64,000 nt of DNA from Spirochaetaceae bacterium (GCA_031278215.1 JAITKV010000049.1:1-64000), one strand, 5' to 3'; shown: positions 1 to 8,009, counted from the stretch's first letter. Program-made: numbers and translations. Notes: a model not told the origin generated them from the sequence alone.

Positions 1-1318
1 CGCTTATTCCTTTTGCATATTCATTTTTAAGTTTTTTATAGTCCGCGATAAGCCGCTCCATTGCGGCGCCAAGGTTATTTACGACCTGAATTGTTGAATG
101 TGACGGAATTTGAAAAAGTTTTATCAATGAAAAAATATCTTCCGGGCGGTTGTTGAACGGCGTTGCGGAAAGCAGCAGGACTTTGTTGCCAACACAAGTT
201 CGATGCAGCAGGCCGTAATCCGCCGTATTTTCGTTCCGGTAACGGTGGGCCTCGTCAATGATAATAAGTTTTTCATCACTGCTTGCGGAAGCGGCGGCGA
301 GGGCGTCTTCGATTTTGCCGGAGGAAATAATTTTATACCGTATCAGGCCAAAGTCAAAGGCAAAATCTTCCCATTGGGACTTGAGATGCGGCGGGCAGAT
401 GATAATGGTTACAAGGTTCAGGTTGGCGGCAATGGTAACACCGATGATACTTTTACCCAAGCCTACCACATCGGCCACGATACAGCCCGAGTGCCGCCTG
501 ATTTTTTCAAGCCCCTCGCTGATGGCATCGGTCTGGTATGCGAGGTTCATGTATTGTACATCGCTGGTATGGGTAAGCTCCGCCGGTTTTTTTATCGTTT
601 CGCTGTAGGTCTTAAAATATTCGTGCAATACGCGGACATACATCAAATAGGGAGCGGGGTATTTGTCAACCCAAACACGCTTGACTACTGATTCAAGAAA
701 ATCGTCTTTGGTGGACTGGTCCACAAGGGGTATGGCGTTGTTCCAGAGCTTATTGAAAATCCTAGCGGCCTCGTTATAGTCTGATTCATCGCGGAAAGTC
801 GCGTTTACTTCGGTACGTCCCTGCAAGCCCTGAAAAGACAGATTGCTTGAACCCATGATCACCTTTCCGGGATAATGGCCGCCTTCGCTGTGTTCATCGC
901 TGTTGGTAAAAACATACATTTTGGCGTGGGCAGGATCTTTGGTCTTGCGGACTTCCAGGGTTCCGTTTTTGAGTTTTTCCACAAAGAACCGGAAAGCGTC
1001 TTCGCCTTCTTTGGTATCGGCTATATCAGCCTGATTGATAATTTTTTTAGTGGTTTCATAAAACGCCTGCCGGGTTTTCAAGTTTGAGGAGGGGCCTTGA
1101 ATCGTGTCGGCATATTCCCGTATGGCGTGTTGGACGGTAACATCTGCCTCCATGCCGACGAGAATTCGTAAGTCTCGTCCGGCGATCTCCCTGTAGATGC
1201 TGTAAAAGCCGGAAAAATAAAAATAACCGACCAGAAAATCAAGCCGTTTGGAATTGGGGATATAGGTTTTCAGTAATTCCGAAAGAAGATCGCTCTGGTT
1301 GGTGATGAATCTAGACAT
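1..1318 (-). CDS. PLD-domain/SNF2-like helicase, 5' part (runs off window)
   Basis: Open for 439 codons from an ATG at 1318 to the window edge, so the C-terminal half is missing. Residues about 1-200 form a phospholipase-D-like domain with one HxK motif (HAKMYVFTN) followed by GSSNLSFQGL. Residues about 270-440 are the first half of a superfamily-2 helicase: Walker A VVGLGKSIIG near residue 287, DEAH box in LIIIDEAHRYRNENT near 354, and motif III LLLSATPFNNRP near 380. A GGGGGA ribosome site lies just upstream of the ATG. Proteins of this build (PLD domain plus SNF2 helicase, usually about 1000 residues) act on DNA or RNA and are often found in defence or restriction-modification loci; that role is inferred here. 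An IS256 remnant lies upstream. The missing part would decide the subfamily. Confidence 0.85.
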   Translation of the reverse strand, partial: MSRFITNQSDLLSELLKTYIPNSKRLDFLVGYFYFSGFYSIYREIAGRDLRILVGMEADVTVQHAIREYADTIQGPSSNLKTRQAFYETTKKIINQADIADTKEGEDAFRFFVEKLKNGTLEVRKTKDPAHAKMYVFTNSDEHSEGGHYPGKVIMGSSNLSFQGLQGRTEVNATFRDESDYNEAARIFNKLWNNAIPLVDQSTKDDFLESVVKRVWVDKYPAPYLMYVRVLHEYFKTYSETIKKPAELTHTSDVQYMNLAYQTDAISEGLEKIRRHSGCIVADVVGLGKSIIGVTIAANLNLVTIIICPPHLKSQWEDFAFDFGLIRYKIISSGKIEDALAAASASSDEKLIIIDEAHRYRNENTADYGLLHRTCVGNKVLLLSATPFNNRPEDIFSLIKLFQIPSHSTIQVVNNLGAAMERLIADYKKLKNEYAKGIS

Positions 1319-1444
1319 TTTCCCCCTTCATTGATAATCTTCGGAAAAGCAGAGTTGTTTCTTGACCTTTTTTGAAGCACTCCCCTACAAGATTCACGGA
1401 TGGGAAATAGGGCTTGAAGGGAATCGGGGAAATTTTACAGTATA

Positions 1445-1458
1445 AAAAGTATACTTTT
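1445..1458. promoter_or_regulatory. 14-bp perfect palindrome upstream of helicase
   Basis: AAAAGTATACTTTT is a perfect palindrome in the otherwise gene-free stretch between the helicase start (1318) and the IS256 remnant. It overlaps one of two TATACT boxes on the minus strand, so it could be an operator for the helicase gene, although no good -35 box was found. The rest of 1319-1590 shows nothing recognisable. Confidence 0.3.
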
Positions 1459-1590
1459 AGAATTATGCTCTGATAGTTCCTCCGAAAGCGGCAAGGCAAA
1501 TATAGCCGGGAAACTCAAAACAGGTCCGGCAGAAAACTCATAACAAATTTTGTGTAAACGCATACTGCCACAAGGATAAAGTATGGCCTT

Positions 1591-1800
1591 TTCAAAAAAC
1601 TTCCGGATGAAATTCTAAAGGACTACCACGGACCGGAAAGGAAGCTTTGAGCCGCAGGCGGCGCCCAAATACCATGGGAAACGGAGTTTCCACGGGGTTC
1701 CGGGGAGAACTGACGATAAAATCCTGTCGATGTACGCCCTGGGGTTTACGACCCGGCAGATACAGGATCGCCTGAAAGACATCTATGCGGTTCGTAACCG
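1591..1800 (+). pseudogene. IS256-family transposase remnant
   Basis: Two pieces of an IS256 (mutator-type) transposase in different frames. At 1591-1647 frame 1 reads KLPDEILKDYHGPE, like the N-terminal LLDELLKDYKGPEDL of the family. From 1631 frame 2 reads DRKGSFEPQAAPKY and then DDKILSMYALGFTTRQIQ (1712-1765), like the NRKGTFEPQ...DDKILSLYARGMTTREIQ segment about 70 residues further on in an intact transposase. The join is thus an internal deletion with a frame change, and similarity ends near YAV at about 1790. No inverted ends were identified. It is dead and is the only IS trace seen in the window. Confidence 0.75.
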
Positions 1801-1892
1801 CATGTTCTCTCGCCCTTATTTTCGGCTGTTTCCTCCTGCGGTATTTGCCTTTCCGCCGGTTGCAAAAAGACGCCGCCTGGTTCGCGGCGGTT

Positions 1893-2486
1893 TTAAAAGC
1901 CGTATAAATGGTTGAATTCGTGGAGCAGCTCAAGGGCCTTGGTTTTACAGCTTCCGCAGGCCGTGCCGATCTTGGTGGCGGCCTGAAAATCTTCCCAGTT
2001 CCGGGCGCCGTTTTTGTACGCCTGTTCCAGATCCTTGTCGGTAATTCCCAGGCAATTACAGATAGTTACCGCCTCTTCCTTAAAAAGCCCTGCCCGGCCT
2101 GTTTTTTCCAGATAATCGTCGATGGCGGCCCGCAGGGCCTTGTCCCCCAGCACCGAACAGTGGATTTTATTTTCCGGCAGGCCGCCGAGTTTTTTAACCA
2201 GGTCTTCGGGTTTTATTTTATACGCGTCGGCGATGGTCATTCCCTTTATGATCTCCGAGAGCATGCTGGTAGACGCGATGGCGCTGGCGCAACCGTAGGT
2301 TTTCCAGCGCACGTCGAAAATTACATCGTCCCGGATCTGTAGCAGCATCAGCATCTGATCCCCGCAGCGTATATTTCCCGTCTCCCCCCGGGCGTCGGCG
2401 GGAAAAGCCGACTCGTCGTCAAAAAGGACGTTCTTGGGATTGGTAAAATGTTCCTTCACCGTATCTGAATATAACCAGGTAGTCAT
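1893..2486 (-). CDS. nifU: NifU-type Fe-S cluster scaffold (IscU-like + [2Fe-2S] domain)
   Basis: 197-residue two-domain scaffold for iron-sulfur assembly. Residues 1-125 are the IscU-like domain with cluster ligands Cys41 (RCGDQM), Cys66 (YGCASAIAS) and Cys110 (HCSVLGDKAL), and the conserved Asp43. Residues 138-190 are a bacterioferritin-ferredoxin-like [2Fe-2S] domain with Cys143, Cys145, Cys177 and Cys180 (TICNC...ACGSC). The C-terminal Nfu domain of diazotroph NifU is absent, as is common in anaerobes. It lies 100 bp downstream of nifS on the same strand and should be co-transcribed. NifS would deliver sulfur to it and the clusters would serve Fe-S enzymes such as the PFOR in this window. 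No other nif genes are seen, so a nitrogenase link cannot be claimed. Confidence 0.93.
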   Translation of the reverse strand: MTTWLYSDTVKEHFTNPKNVLFDDESAFPADARGETGNIRCGDQMLMLLQIRDDVIFDVRWKTYGCASAIASTSMLSEIIKGMTIADAYKIKPEDLVKKLGGLPENKIHCSVLGDKALRAAIDDYLEKTGRAGLFKEEAVTICNCLGITDKDLEQAYKNGARNWEDFQAATKIGTACGSCKTKALELLHEFNHLYGF

Positions 2487-2519
2487 ACTTCCTCCACACC
2501 AATGCGGGATCTATTCGCA

Positions 2520-2575
2520 GTGGGGTTTAATACCCCGCCGCAAGCGCAGCCTGCGAACCCTGCGGCGGGCCGGTT
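2520..2575 (-). repeat. GC-rich REP-like repeat, copy 1 (between nifS and nifU)
   Basis: On the minus strand it reads GCAGGCTGCGCTTGCGGCGG and continues into the hairpin GGGGTATTAAACCCC. The same core (GCAGGCTGCGCTTGCG followed by a GGGGTAT..ACCCC hairpin) recurs at 47618-47670 on the plus strand. It lies in the untranslated gap between nifS and nifU, where the hairpin could attenuate or stabilise the downstream message. Confidence 0.6.
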
Positions 2576-2586
2576 GATTCCGGAAT

Positions 2587-3759
2587 TTATACTATAGTTG
2601 ACATACTCCTAAGCCGCTTAATGATCGCCGGCAGGGTTTCAACTACATAGTCAATATCGGCCTCGCTTACCCCAAGGCCCAGGCTAAAGCGGATGGAACC
2701 GTGGGCCAGTTCCGGCCCGGCCCCAATGGCCAAAAGCACGTGGGAAGGATCCAGGCTGCCGGAAGCGCAGGCGGATCCGGTAGAAACCTCGATTCCCGCC
2801 AAATCCATGGAAAGCAGTATAGCCTCTCCTTCGGCCCCGGGAAAGGATATATTAAGGGTATTGGGAAGCACATCCTGCGGATGCCCGTTAATCTTTATAT
2901 GGGGTATCTTCTCTACAAGCCCGTCCCGCAGTCTTCGCCGCAGAATGTCCATGGTTTTGCCGTACCGTTCCAGATCTTGTCTTGCCAGTTCCGCCGCCGT
3001 ACCCAGGCCCAGGATGCCGGTATTATTGTAGGTTCCCGCCCTCATTCCTTCTTCTTGATGCCCCCCGTGAACCAGGGGGAAAAGGGGGGCGTGCTCCTTT
3101 ACATAGAGGGCCCCTATGCCCTTGGGGCCGTAGATCTTATGGGCCGATATGGTAAGGTAATCCACCCCCAGCTCCGCGGCGTTGACGGGAATTTTCCCCA
3201 CCGCCTGAACCGCATCGGTATGCACCCATGCCCCCGCGGCCTTGGCCAGGGCGGCAATTTCCTTTATATCCTGAATAGTACCGATTTCATTATTGGCCAT
3301 CATAATCGATACCAGGAGGGTTTCCGAAGTAAGGGTTTTCTTGAATTCATCCATGCGGACCTTGCCGTCCCCGTCCACCGGCAGAAAATAAACCGGAAAA
3401 CCCAGGGATTTAAGGTATTTGGCGGAATTAAGCACACAGGGATGCTCAATGGCGCTGGTAATAATGGTCCGTCTTCCCGATTCCAGGGGGGCCCCCCGGG
3501 GATCCGACGCCAGATGCCGCATGGTGTTAAATACCGTGTTGTTTGACTCAGAGCCCCCGGATGTAAAAACTATTGTTTTAGCCGGAACCCCCAGCAGTTC
3601 CCCCGCCTGCCGCCGGGCTTTTTCCACCCTGTTCCGGGCTTCCCGGCCCGCGGCGTGCATACTGGAGGCGTTGCCGTATACCGCCAGATCTTCTATAAGC
3701 GAAGCCCGGACTTCTTCCCGCAGGGGGGTGGTGGCGTTGTAGTCCATATAAATTTTCAT
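2587..3759 (-). CDS. nifS: Cysteine desulfurase NifS
   Basis: 390-residue PLP enzyme that converts cysteine to alanine and passes the sulfur to NifU. Visible landmarks are His105 (SAIEHPCVLN), the PLP lysine Lys208 in SAHKIYGPKG, and the catalytic Cys331 in STGSACASGSLDPSH, a short active-site loop typical of the NifS/IscS group rather than SufS. Start ATG at 3759 is preceded by AAGGA at a good distance and by a clear promoter (3798-3825). nifU follows downstream. No IscR/SufBCD genes are adjacent. Length and motifs are complete. Confidence 0.95.
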   Translation of the reverse strand: MKIYMDYNATTPLREEVRASLIEDLAVYGNASSMHAAGREARNRVEKARRQAGELLGVPAKTIVFTSGGSESNNTVFNTMRHLASDPRGAPLESGRRTIITSAIEHPCVLNSAKYLKSLGFPVYFLPVDGDGKVRMDEFKKTLTSETLLVSIMMANNEIGTIQDIKEIAALAKAAGAWVHTDAVQAVGKIPVNAAELGVDYLTISAHKIYGPKGIGALYVKEHAPLFPLVHGGHQEEGMRAGTYNNTGILGLGTAAELARQDLERYGKTMDILRRRLRDGLVEKIPHIKINGHPQDVLPNTLNISFPGAEGEAILLSMDLAGIEVSTGSACASGSLDPSHVLLAIGAGPELAHGSIRFSLGLGVSEADIDYVVETLPAIIKRLRSMSTIV

Positions 3760-3797
3760 TTATATAATCCTTACCTTTCCTATAATAACAATATACT

Positions 3798-3825
3798 ATT
3801 ATATACATATACAGATCAATATCAA
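3798..3825 (-). promoter_or_regulatory. nifS promoter
   Basis: On the minus strand TTGATA (3820-3825), 16-bp spacer, TATAAT (3798-3803), about 38 bases before the nifS ATG. The surrounding sequence is strikingly AT-rich compared with its neighbours. The divergent phosphohexomutase promoter lies about 75 bp away. Confidence 0.7.
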
Positions 3826-3899
3826 ATTTCCTGATAAAAAAAATCAGGTACTACCGGCGGGCCCTCTGCGGGGGGATATCCCTGTAAAGTTCCTTCACA

Positions 3900-3928
3900 T
3901 AGACTATCCCCCCAGTCTTATATATAAT
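3900..3928 (+). promoter_or_regulatory. Promoter giving a leaderless phosphohexomutase message
   Basis: TAGACT (3900-3905), 17-bp spacer, TATAAT (3923-3928); the ATG at 3935 begins 6 bases after the -10 box, about where transcription should start. No ribosome site precedes the ATG. Confidence 0.6.
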
Positions 3929-3934
3929 GGGTTC

Positions 3935-5860
3935 ATGCTCAATCCCCAGGATCCACGCCTGACGGAGGAAAATCTAAAAAAAACCCTGGAAACGATGATT
4001 TTTTCTCTTTCCGGCTGGCGGGGGATTTTTTGCGCGTCGGGGAACGGAGAGGACCCCGAAACGGAGCTTTTCCCCCCCTGCGGGATCATCCTTTGCGCGG
4101 GGGCGGCGGTGTTTACGGATTTTCTTAAAACCCAGGGTTCCGGCTCTCCCCTGCTTATTCTGGGACGGGACACCCGGCCCACGGGGAAAGAGGCGGCGGA
4201 TCTGATGCTCCGGGCCTTCCTGGCTCTGGGCTGCACCCTTCGCCTGGCGGGAATTGTCGCGGCTCCGGAAATCATGGCCTATGCGCGGGCCGCGCCCGGT
4301 TCGGGGCCGGGCGGTTTTTGTTATATCTCCGCCAGCCACAATCCCATAGGCCATAACGGTCTTAAATTCGGCGGCCGCGACGGAGGGGTCCTGGACGAAG
4401 CGGCGGCAGACAGGCTCATAGCGGCCCTGGGGGATTTTCTGCGGGAGAAAGATCCCATCCGGCGGGTACTGGATTTGCTGGGCCGGGTAGAAGAAGACCG
4501 GGTCCGGCGGGTATACGAAGAAGCGGGGGCGGTTAAAAGAAAAGCCCTGGAAGCATACCGGCTTTTCAGCGGGGAACTAATCGCCGGTTCCGGTCCCGCC
4601 GCGGAGGGGGTTATGGAAGCCCTGGCCGAGGGCCTGGCCGCCCGCCCCCTGGGAGTTGCCGCAGACTTTAACGGCTCGGCCAGGACGCTCAGCATAGACC
4701 GGGAATTTTTCGAATCCCTGGGAATAGGGTTTTGCTCCATCAACAGCGGCCCCGGCGAAATCGTCCACGAAATCGTCCCCGAAGGGCCCTCCCTGGAACA
4801 GTGCCGCCGGTTTCTGGAGGATCTCCATTCCCGGGACCGGTCTTTTATCCTGGGCTATATGCCGGACTGCGACGGAGACCGGGGCAATCTGGTTGTTTGG
4901 GAGGGCCGCGGGGCCCGAAACCTGGAAGCCCAGGAGGTATTCGCCCTTTCCTGCGCGGCGGAACTGGCCTATCTGGTCTGGACCGGCGAACTGCGCTACA
5001 ATGAGGATGGGGGCGCCGTTAAGGCCGCGGTGGCGGTCAACGGCCCCACCTCCATGCGTATAGACCGCATTGCCGAAGCCTTCGGCGTCCGGGTATTCCG
5101 GGCGGAAGTGGGGGAAGCCAATGTGGTCAGCCTGGCCCGCCGGCTGCGGAGTCAGGGATACCTGGTGCGGATCCTTGGGGAAGGTTCCAACGGAGGAAAC
5201 ATCACCCACCCTTCCGCGGTTCGGGACCCTTTGGCCACGGTTTTTTCCCTGGTAAAATTGTTAAGCATCCGCCGGGGTTTTAACAGGAAGGATCCTTTGG
5301 GCCTTTTTGATATATGGCGGGAGCGGTCCGCAAAGATCCGCTTCGGCCCCAAGGACAAAACCGCCGGGGGGCCGGGAGACTTTGGCATTTCGGACATCCT
5401 TGGCGCCCTTCCCGTTTTTGCCACTACCCCGGCAAGCGCGCCGGAGGCCAAGCTTAGGATTTCCACGGAGGATCATGTCCTGCTTAAAGAGAAGTACCAG
5501 GGGATCTTCCTTCGGGAATGGGAGCGGAAACGGAAGGAGCTTCTGGACCGCTGGGACATCGCCGCCTGGGAGGGGCGGGCCTGCATCGGCGCCGAAGAAC
5601 TGCGGAACCTTTCCCTCTTTAGCCAGGCAAAAACCGGAGGCCTTAAAATAGTGTTTAAAAACCGCGGGAACCGGGAAATTGCGTTTATCTGGATGCGGGG
5701 TTCCAAGACGGAACCGGTATTTCGTATCACCGCCGATGCCGAAGGCAGCCCGGAACTGGAACGGGAACTGATCCGGTGGCAGCGAGACATGGTGCATAAA
5801 GCGGACGCCAAAATCGGCGTCGCCAAAATCGGCGTGCCGATTAATCGGCGTGCCGATTAA
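3935..5860 (+). CDS. Phosphohexomutase family protein (phosphoglucomutase/phosphomannomutase type)
   Basis: 641-residue alpha-D-phosphohexomutase. The phosphoserine loop is ISASHNPIGHNGLKFGG (Ser134), the metal loop reads DCDGDRGN near residue 312 (the family usually has DGDGDR, so one residue differs), and the sugar-specificity loop GEGSNGGN lies near residue 415. It is longer than the usual 450-550 residues. Whether it acts on glucose-, mannose- or another hexose-phosphate cannot be told from the sequence; glycogen genes elsewhere in the window make phosphoglucomutase plausible. The last 17 codons (AKIGVAKIGVPINRRAD) come from short tandem repeats, and the stop codon falls inside the second copy of a palindromic repeat. 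The start is supported by the promoter directly upstream. Confidence 0.85.
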   Translation: MLNPQDPRLTEENLKKTLETMIFSLSGWRGIFCASGNGEDPETELFPPCGIILCAGAAVFTDFLKTQGSGSPLLILGRDTRPTGKEAADLMLRAFLALGCTLRLAGIVAAPEIMAYARAAPGSGPGGFCYISASHNPIGHNGLKFGGRDGGVLDEAAADRLIAALGDFLREKDPIRRVLDLLGRVEEDRVRRVYEEAGAVKRKALEAYRLFSGELIAGSGPAAEGVMEALAEGLAARPLGVAADFNGSARTLSIDREFFESLGIGFCSINSGPGEIVHEIVPEGPSLEQCRRFLEDLHSRDRSFILGYMPDCDGDRGNLVVWEGRGARNLEAQEVFALSCAAELAYLVWTGELRYNEDGGAVKAAVAVNGPTSMRIDRIAEAFGVRVFRAEVGEANVVSLARRLRSQGYLVRILGEGSNGGNITHPSAVRDPLATVFSLVKLLSIRRGFNRKDPLGLFDIWRERSAKIRFGPKDKTAGGPGDFGISDILGALPVFATTPASAPEAKLRISTEDHVLLKEKYQGIFLREWERKRKELLDRWDIAAWEGRACIGAEELRNLSLFSQAKTGGLKIVFKNRGNREIAFIWMRGSKTEPVFRITADAEGSPELERELIRWQRDMVHKADAKIGVAKIGVPINRRAD

Positions 5861-5866
5861 TCGGCG
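5807..5866 (+). repeat. Two tandem duplications at the end of the phosphohexomutase gene
   Basis: GCCAAAATCGGCGT is repeated with a 15-bp period at 5807 and 5822. TGCCGATTAATCGGCG is repeated exactly at 5835-5850 and 5851-5866, and each copy contains the perfect palindrome GCCGATTAATCGGC. The gene's TAA (5858-5860) lies in the second copy. The palindromes can form hairpins between this gene and the next. Confidence 0.85.
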
Positions 5867-5881
5867 CATAAAGGATTAGCT

Positions 5882-6277
5882 ATGGGTATACGGGGTGAAC
5901 TTTTTTCTACCAGGTTAATACTTCCCAACAGGACGTATTTTTTTAACGTTAAAGAAAACCGCATGGGGGATCTGTACCTTAATGTGGTAGAGAGCAAAAA
6001 CCGGGAAACCGGAGGCTTTGAACGCCAATCGGTTATCGTCTTTGCCGAAGACCTGCAGGGTTTTCTGGGGGAATTTGAAAAGGCCCTTAAGGTGCTGGAA
6101 AAATCGGTGCGGGAACAAAAACGGGGCGGCGGAAAACACCGGGAAGAAGGCCGCGGCAAAGAAAACGCCCGGGAAGGAAAACCCCGGTTTTCGGGGAAAG
6201 ACCAGGAGGGGGATCCCGAATACGGAGAAAAACGGGTGGTGGTCCGAAAACGGGAAGACCCACAGAACGGCCTATAG
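5882..6277 (+). CDS. PUR-domain (DUF3276/BpuR-like) nucleic-acid-binding protein
   Basis: 131 residues. Residues 1-78 match the PUR domain of spirochaetes: RGELFSTRLILPNRTYFFNVKENRMGDLYLNVVESKN, close in pattern to Borrelia BpuR, a single-strand DNA/RNA-binding regulator. Residues 80-131 are an added tail rich in Lys, Arg, Glu and Gly (EQKRGGGKHREEGRGKENAR), probably disordered and nucleic-acid binding. AAAGGA is 7 bases before the ATG. It follows the phosphohexomutase gene by 21 bp, probably in one transcript. The function as a nucleic-acid-binding regulator is known for the family; its targets here are unknown. Confidence 0.88.
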   Translation: MGIRGELFSTRLILPNRTYFFNVKENRMGDLYLNVVESKNRETGGFERQSVIVFAEDLQGFLGEFEKALKVLEKSVREQKRGGGKHREEGRGKENAREGKPRFSGKDQEGDPEYGEKRVVVRKREDPQNGL

Positions 6278-6296
6278 AACAAACATCCCTTGCGCA

Positions 6297-6325
6297 TGGA
6301 CAGAACTACGGTTCTGTGGTACAGT
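6297..6325 (+). promoter_or_regulatory. Promoter of HbpS-like gene
   Basis: TGGACA (6297-6302), 17-bp spacer, TACAGT (6320-6325), followed by GGGGGA as ribosome site and ATG at 6343. Confidence 0.5.
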
Positions 6326-6342
6326 GGGCCGGGGGATATGCC

Positions 6343-6765
6343 ATGGGTGATTTTGTTTTAACCGAAGAAATTTGCGAAGATCTGGCCCGGGCGGCCAAAC
6401 AAAAGTCCCGGCTGCTGGGGGTGGGGGTAAGCTTTTCCGTCTGCGACGAAAACGGCAATTTACGGCTGCTCCAGCGCTTTGGAGACGCCATTCTTCCCAG
6501 CCTGGAGATCTCTCCCAAAAAAGCCTATACCGCCGCAGTGCTGCGCCAATCCACCGCGGAATTTGGCAAGATCGCCCAGGTAGGGGGCAGCGCGTTCGGC
6601 ATTAATGTAACCAACGATAGGCTGGTTATTTTCGGCGGCGGCTTTCCTCTGCAGGTAAAGGGTAAAACCGTGGGGGGCATCGGGGTAAGCGGCGGCAGCG
6701 TAGCGGAGGACGAAGAAGTGGCCCATGCGGTGCTGGATGCCTTTGCGGACCTGGAGAAACGCTGA
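6343..6765 (+). CDS. HbpS/GlcG-like (DUF336) protein
   Basis: 140 residues from ATG 6343, chosen because GGGGGA sits 6 bases upstream and a promoter ends at 6325; an earlier GTG at 6316 lies inside that promoter. The sequence carries the family signature GGFPLQVKGKTVGGIGVSGGSVAEDEEVA. Relatives include the haem-binding HbpS of Streptomyces and the C-terminal domain of PduO and GlcG, and are often of unknown ligand. No signal peptide is seen, so it is cytoplasmic. The stop codon lies in an inverted repeat (6753-6790) that can act as terminator. Confidence 0.8.
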   Translation: MGDFVLTEEICEDLARAAKQKSRLLGVGVSFSVCDENGNLRLLQRFGDAILPSLEISPKKAYTAAVLRQSTAEFGKIAQVGGSAFGINVTNDRLVIFGGGFPLQVKGKTVGGIGVSGGSVAEDEEVAHAVLDAFADLEKR

Positions 6766-6790
6766 TAAAGCGGCTTAATCGCGTTTCTCC
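6753..6790 (+). terminator. Inverted repeat over the HbpS-like stop codon
   Basis: GGAGAAACGC (6753-6762) pairs with GCGTTTCTCC (6781-6790). The arm AAACGCTGAT resembles the ends of the dispersed element described at 53161-53302, so it may be a shortened relative of that element as well as a terminator. Confidence 0.5.
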
Positions 6791-6823
6791 AAGGTAACGC
6801 CTACAAGATTGGGGATGTCGATT

Positions 6824-6861
6824 GGGGATGTCCGGAAAGTTTGTTACTTTTCGGACACCCC
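6824..6861 (+). terminator. Hairpin upstream of pfk promoter
   Basis: TGTCCGGAAAG (6829-6839) pairs with CTTTTCGGACA (6847-6857), extended by GGGG/CCCC. A GGGGATGTC motif is also directly repeated at 6811 and 6824. It probably ends transcription from the gene before; an operator role is possible. Confidence 0.5.
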
Positions 6862-6887
6862 CGGGTTTCCTTATAGCATAATTGGAC

Positions 6888-6916
6888 TTGGTTGATTCTT
6901 CCGGGCAGTATATACT
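6888..6916 (+). promoter_or_regulatory. Promoter giving a leaderless pfk message
   Basis: TTGGTT (6888-6893), 17-bp spacer, TATACT (6911-6916); ATG at 6924 begins 7 bases later. This supports 6924 as the start rather than the in-frame ATG at 6882, which lies upstream of the -10 box. Confidence 0.6.
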
Positions 6917-6923
6917 TATACCT

Positions 6924-8009
6924 ATGGAAACCAAAGAGCACAGTGTTACGAAAACCTTCGGGATCCTTACCGCCGGAGGGGACTGTCCGGGCCTGAATGC
7001 CGCTATCCGGGGGGTATGCCGGGCCGCCTACGACCGGTACCACATGAATATTCTGGGAATAGCCAACGGCTACCGGGGCTTGATCGACGGGGATGTGCGG
7101 CCCCTGGCGCCGGTGGATTTTTCCGGAATCCTTACCCGGGGGGGGACTATCCTGGGAACAAGCCGTGAAAAACCCTTTAAGTCTTCGGAGATAGGCGAAG
7201 ATAAAGTTAGGGCGATCAAAGAAAACTACAATAAATACAAACTGGATTGTCTGGTGGTTTTAGGAGGAAACGGAACCAATACCACCGGGTATCTTCTTGC
7301 CCAAGAAGGACTTAATATCCTGGGGCTTCCCAAAACCATTGACAACGACATCGAAGGGACCGAACGAAGCTTTGGTTTTCATTCCGCCATAGCGATCTGT
7401 ACCGATGCCATAGACCGGCTTCATTCAATCGCCGCAAGCCACAACCGGGTTATGGTGATCGAAACCATGGGGCACAAGGCCGGCTGGCTGGCCCTTTACG
7501 CGGGCATAGCCGGCGGCGGGGACGTGATCCTTATACCGGAAATTCCCTACAACATTAAAGCCATAGGCCGGCACCTAAACAGCCGGGCCGGGGAAGGAAA
7601 AAGTTTTTCCATCGTGGTGGTGGCCGAGGGGGCCCTTTCGGCGGAAGAAGCCAAAATGGAAAAAAAGGACCGGAAAAAATACAGGATGGAGGCGGGGTTT
7701 CCCTCCATTGCCTACCGGGTAGCCCGGGAAATTGAAGAAGAAACGGGAATGGAAACCAGACCCACGGTACTGGGCTATGTCCAGCGGGGGGGCATACCCA
7801 GCGCGTCGGACCGGGTCCTTGCAACCCGGCTGGGGACCGCTGCCGCGGGCCTGTTGGCCCGGGGGGAATACGGAAAAATGGTAGCCCAGCTTGGCAGCGG
7901 GATCGGGCCGGTGGATCTTTCGGTCCCCGCGGGAAAGATAAAAAAAGTTCCCCGGGACGATCCTCTGCTGGACACCGCCATAGCCGTAGGAACCTGTTTG
8001 GGGGTCTAG
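6924..8009 (+). CDS. pfkA: 6-phosphofructokinase (group III type)
   Basis: 361 residues; phosphorylates fructose 6-phosphate in glycolysis. The N-terminal phosphate loop is LTAGGDCPGLNAAIRG. Donor-site motifs are VLGGNGTNTT near residue 113 and LPKTIDNDI near 135. Gly in GGxGT with Lys in PKTIDND is the combination described for the mixed 'group III' ATP enzymes; PPi-dependent ones have Asp instead of that Gly. Donor use should still be called probable ATP. MVIETMGHKAGWL and GYVQRGGIPSASDR complete the family signatures. The start is set by the promoter. The stop TAG directly abuts the inverted-repeat element at 8010. Confidence 0.9.
   Translation: METKEHSVTKTFGILTAGGDCPGLNAAIRGVCRAAYDRYHMNILGIANGYRGLIDGDVRPLAPVDFSGILTRGGTILGTSREKPFKSSEIGEDKVRAIKENYNKYKLDCLVVLGGNGTNTTGYLLAQEGLNILGLPKTIDNDIEGTERSFGFHSAIAICTDAIDRLHSIAASHNRVMVIETMGHKAGWLALYAGIAGGGDVILIPEIPYNIKAIGRHLNSRAGEGKSFSIVVVAEGALSAEEAKMEKKDRKKYRMEAGFPSIAYRVAREIEEETGMETRPTVLGYVQRGGIPSASDRVLATRLGTAAAGLLARGEYGKMVAQLGSGIGPVDLSVPAGKIKKVPRDDPLLDTAIAVGTCLGV

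Noticed and set aside
203-691. Plus-strand 162-residue open frame at the left edge
   Set aside because: Antisense to the helicase gene, whose motifs are unmistakable on the minus strand.
1592-1933. Minus-strand 113-residue open frame
   Set aside because: No family pattern; it is antisense to the IS256 remnant and overlaps the end of nifU.
6882-6923. Upstream in-frame start of the phosphofructokinase (14 extra residues)
   Set aside because: The ATG at 6882 lies before the -10 box TATACT at 6911-6916 and the extra residues are not part of the family.
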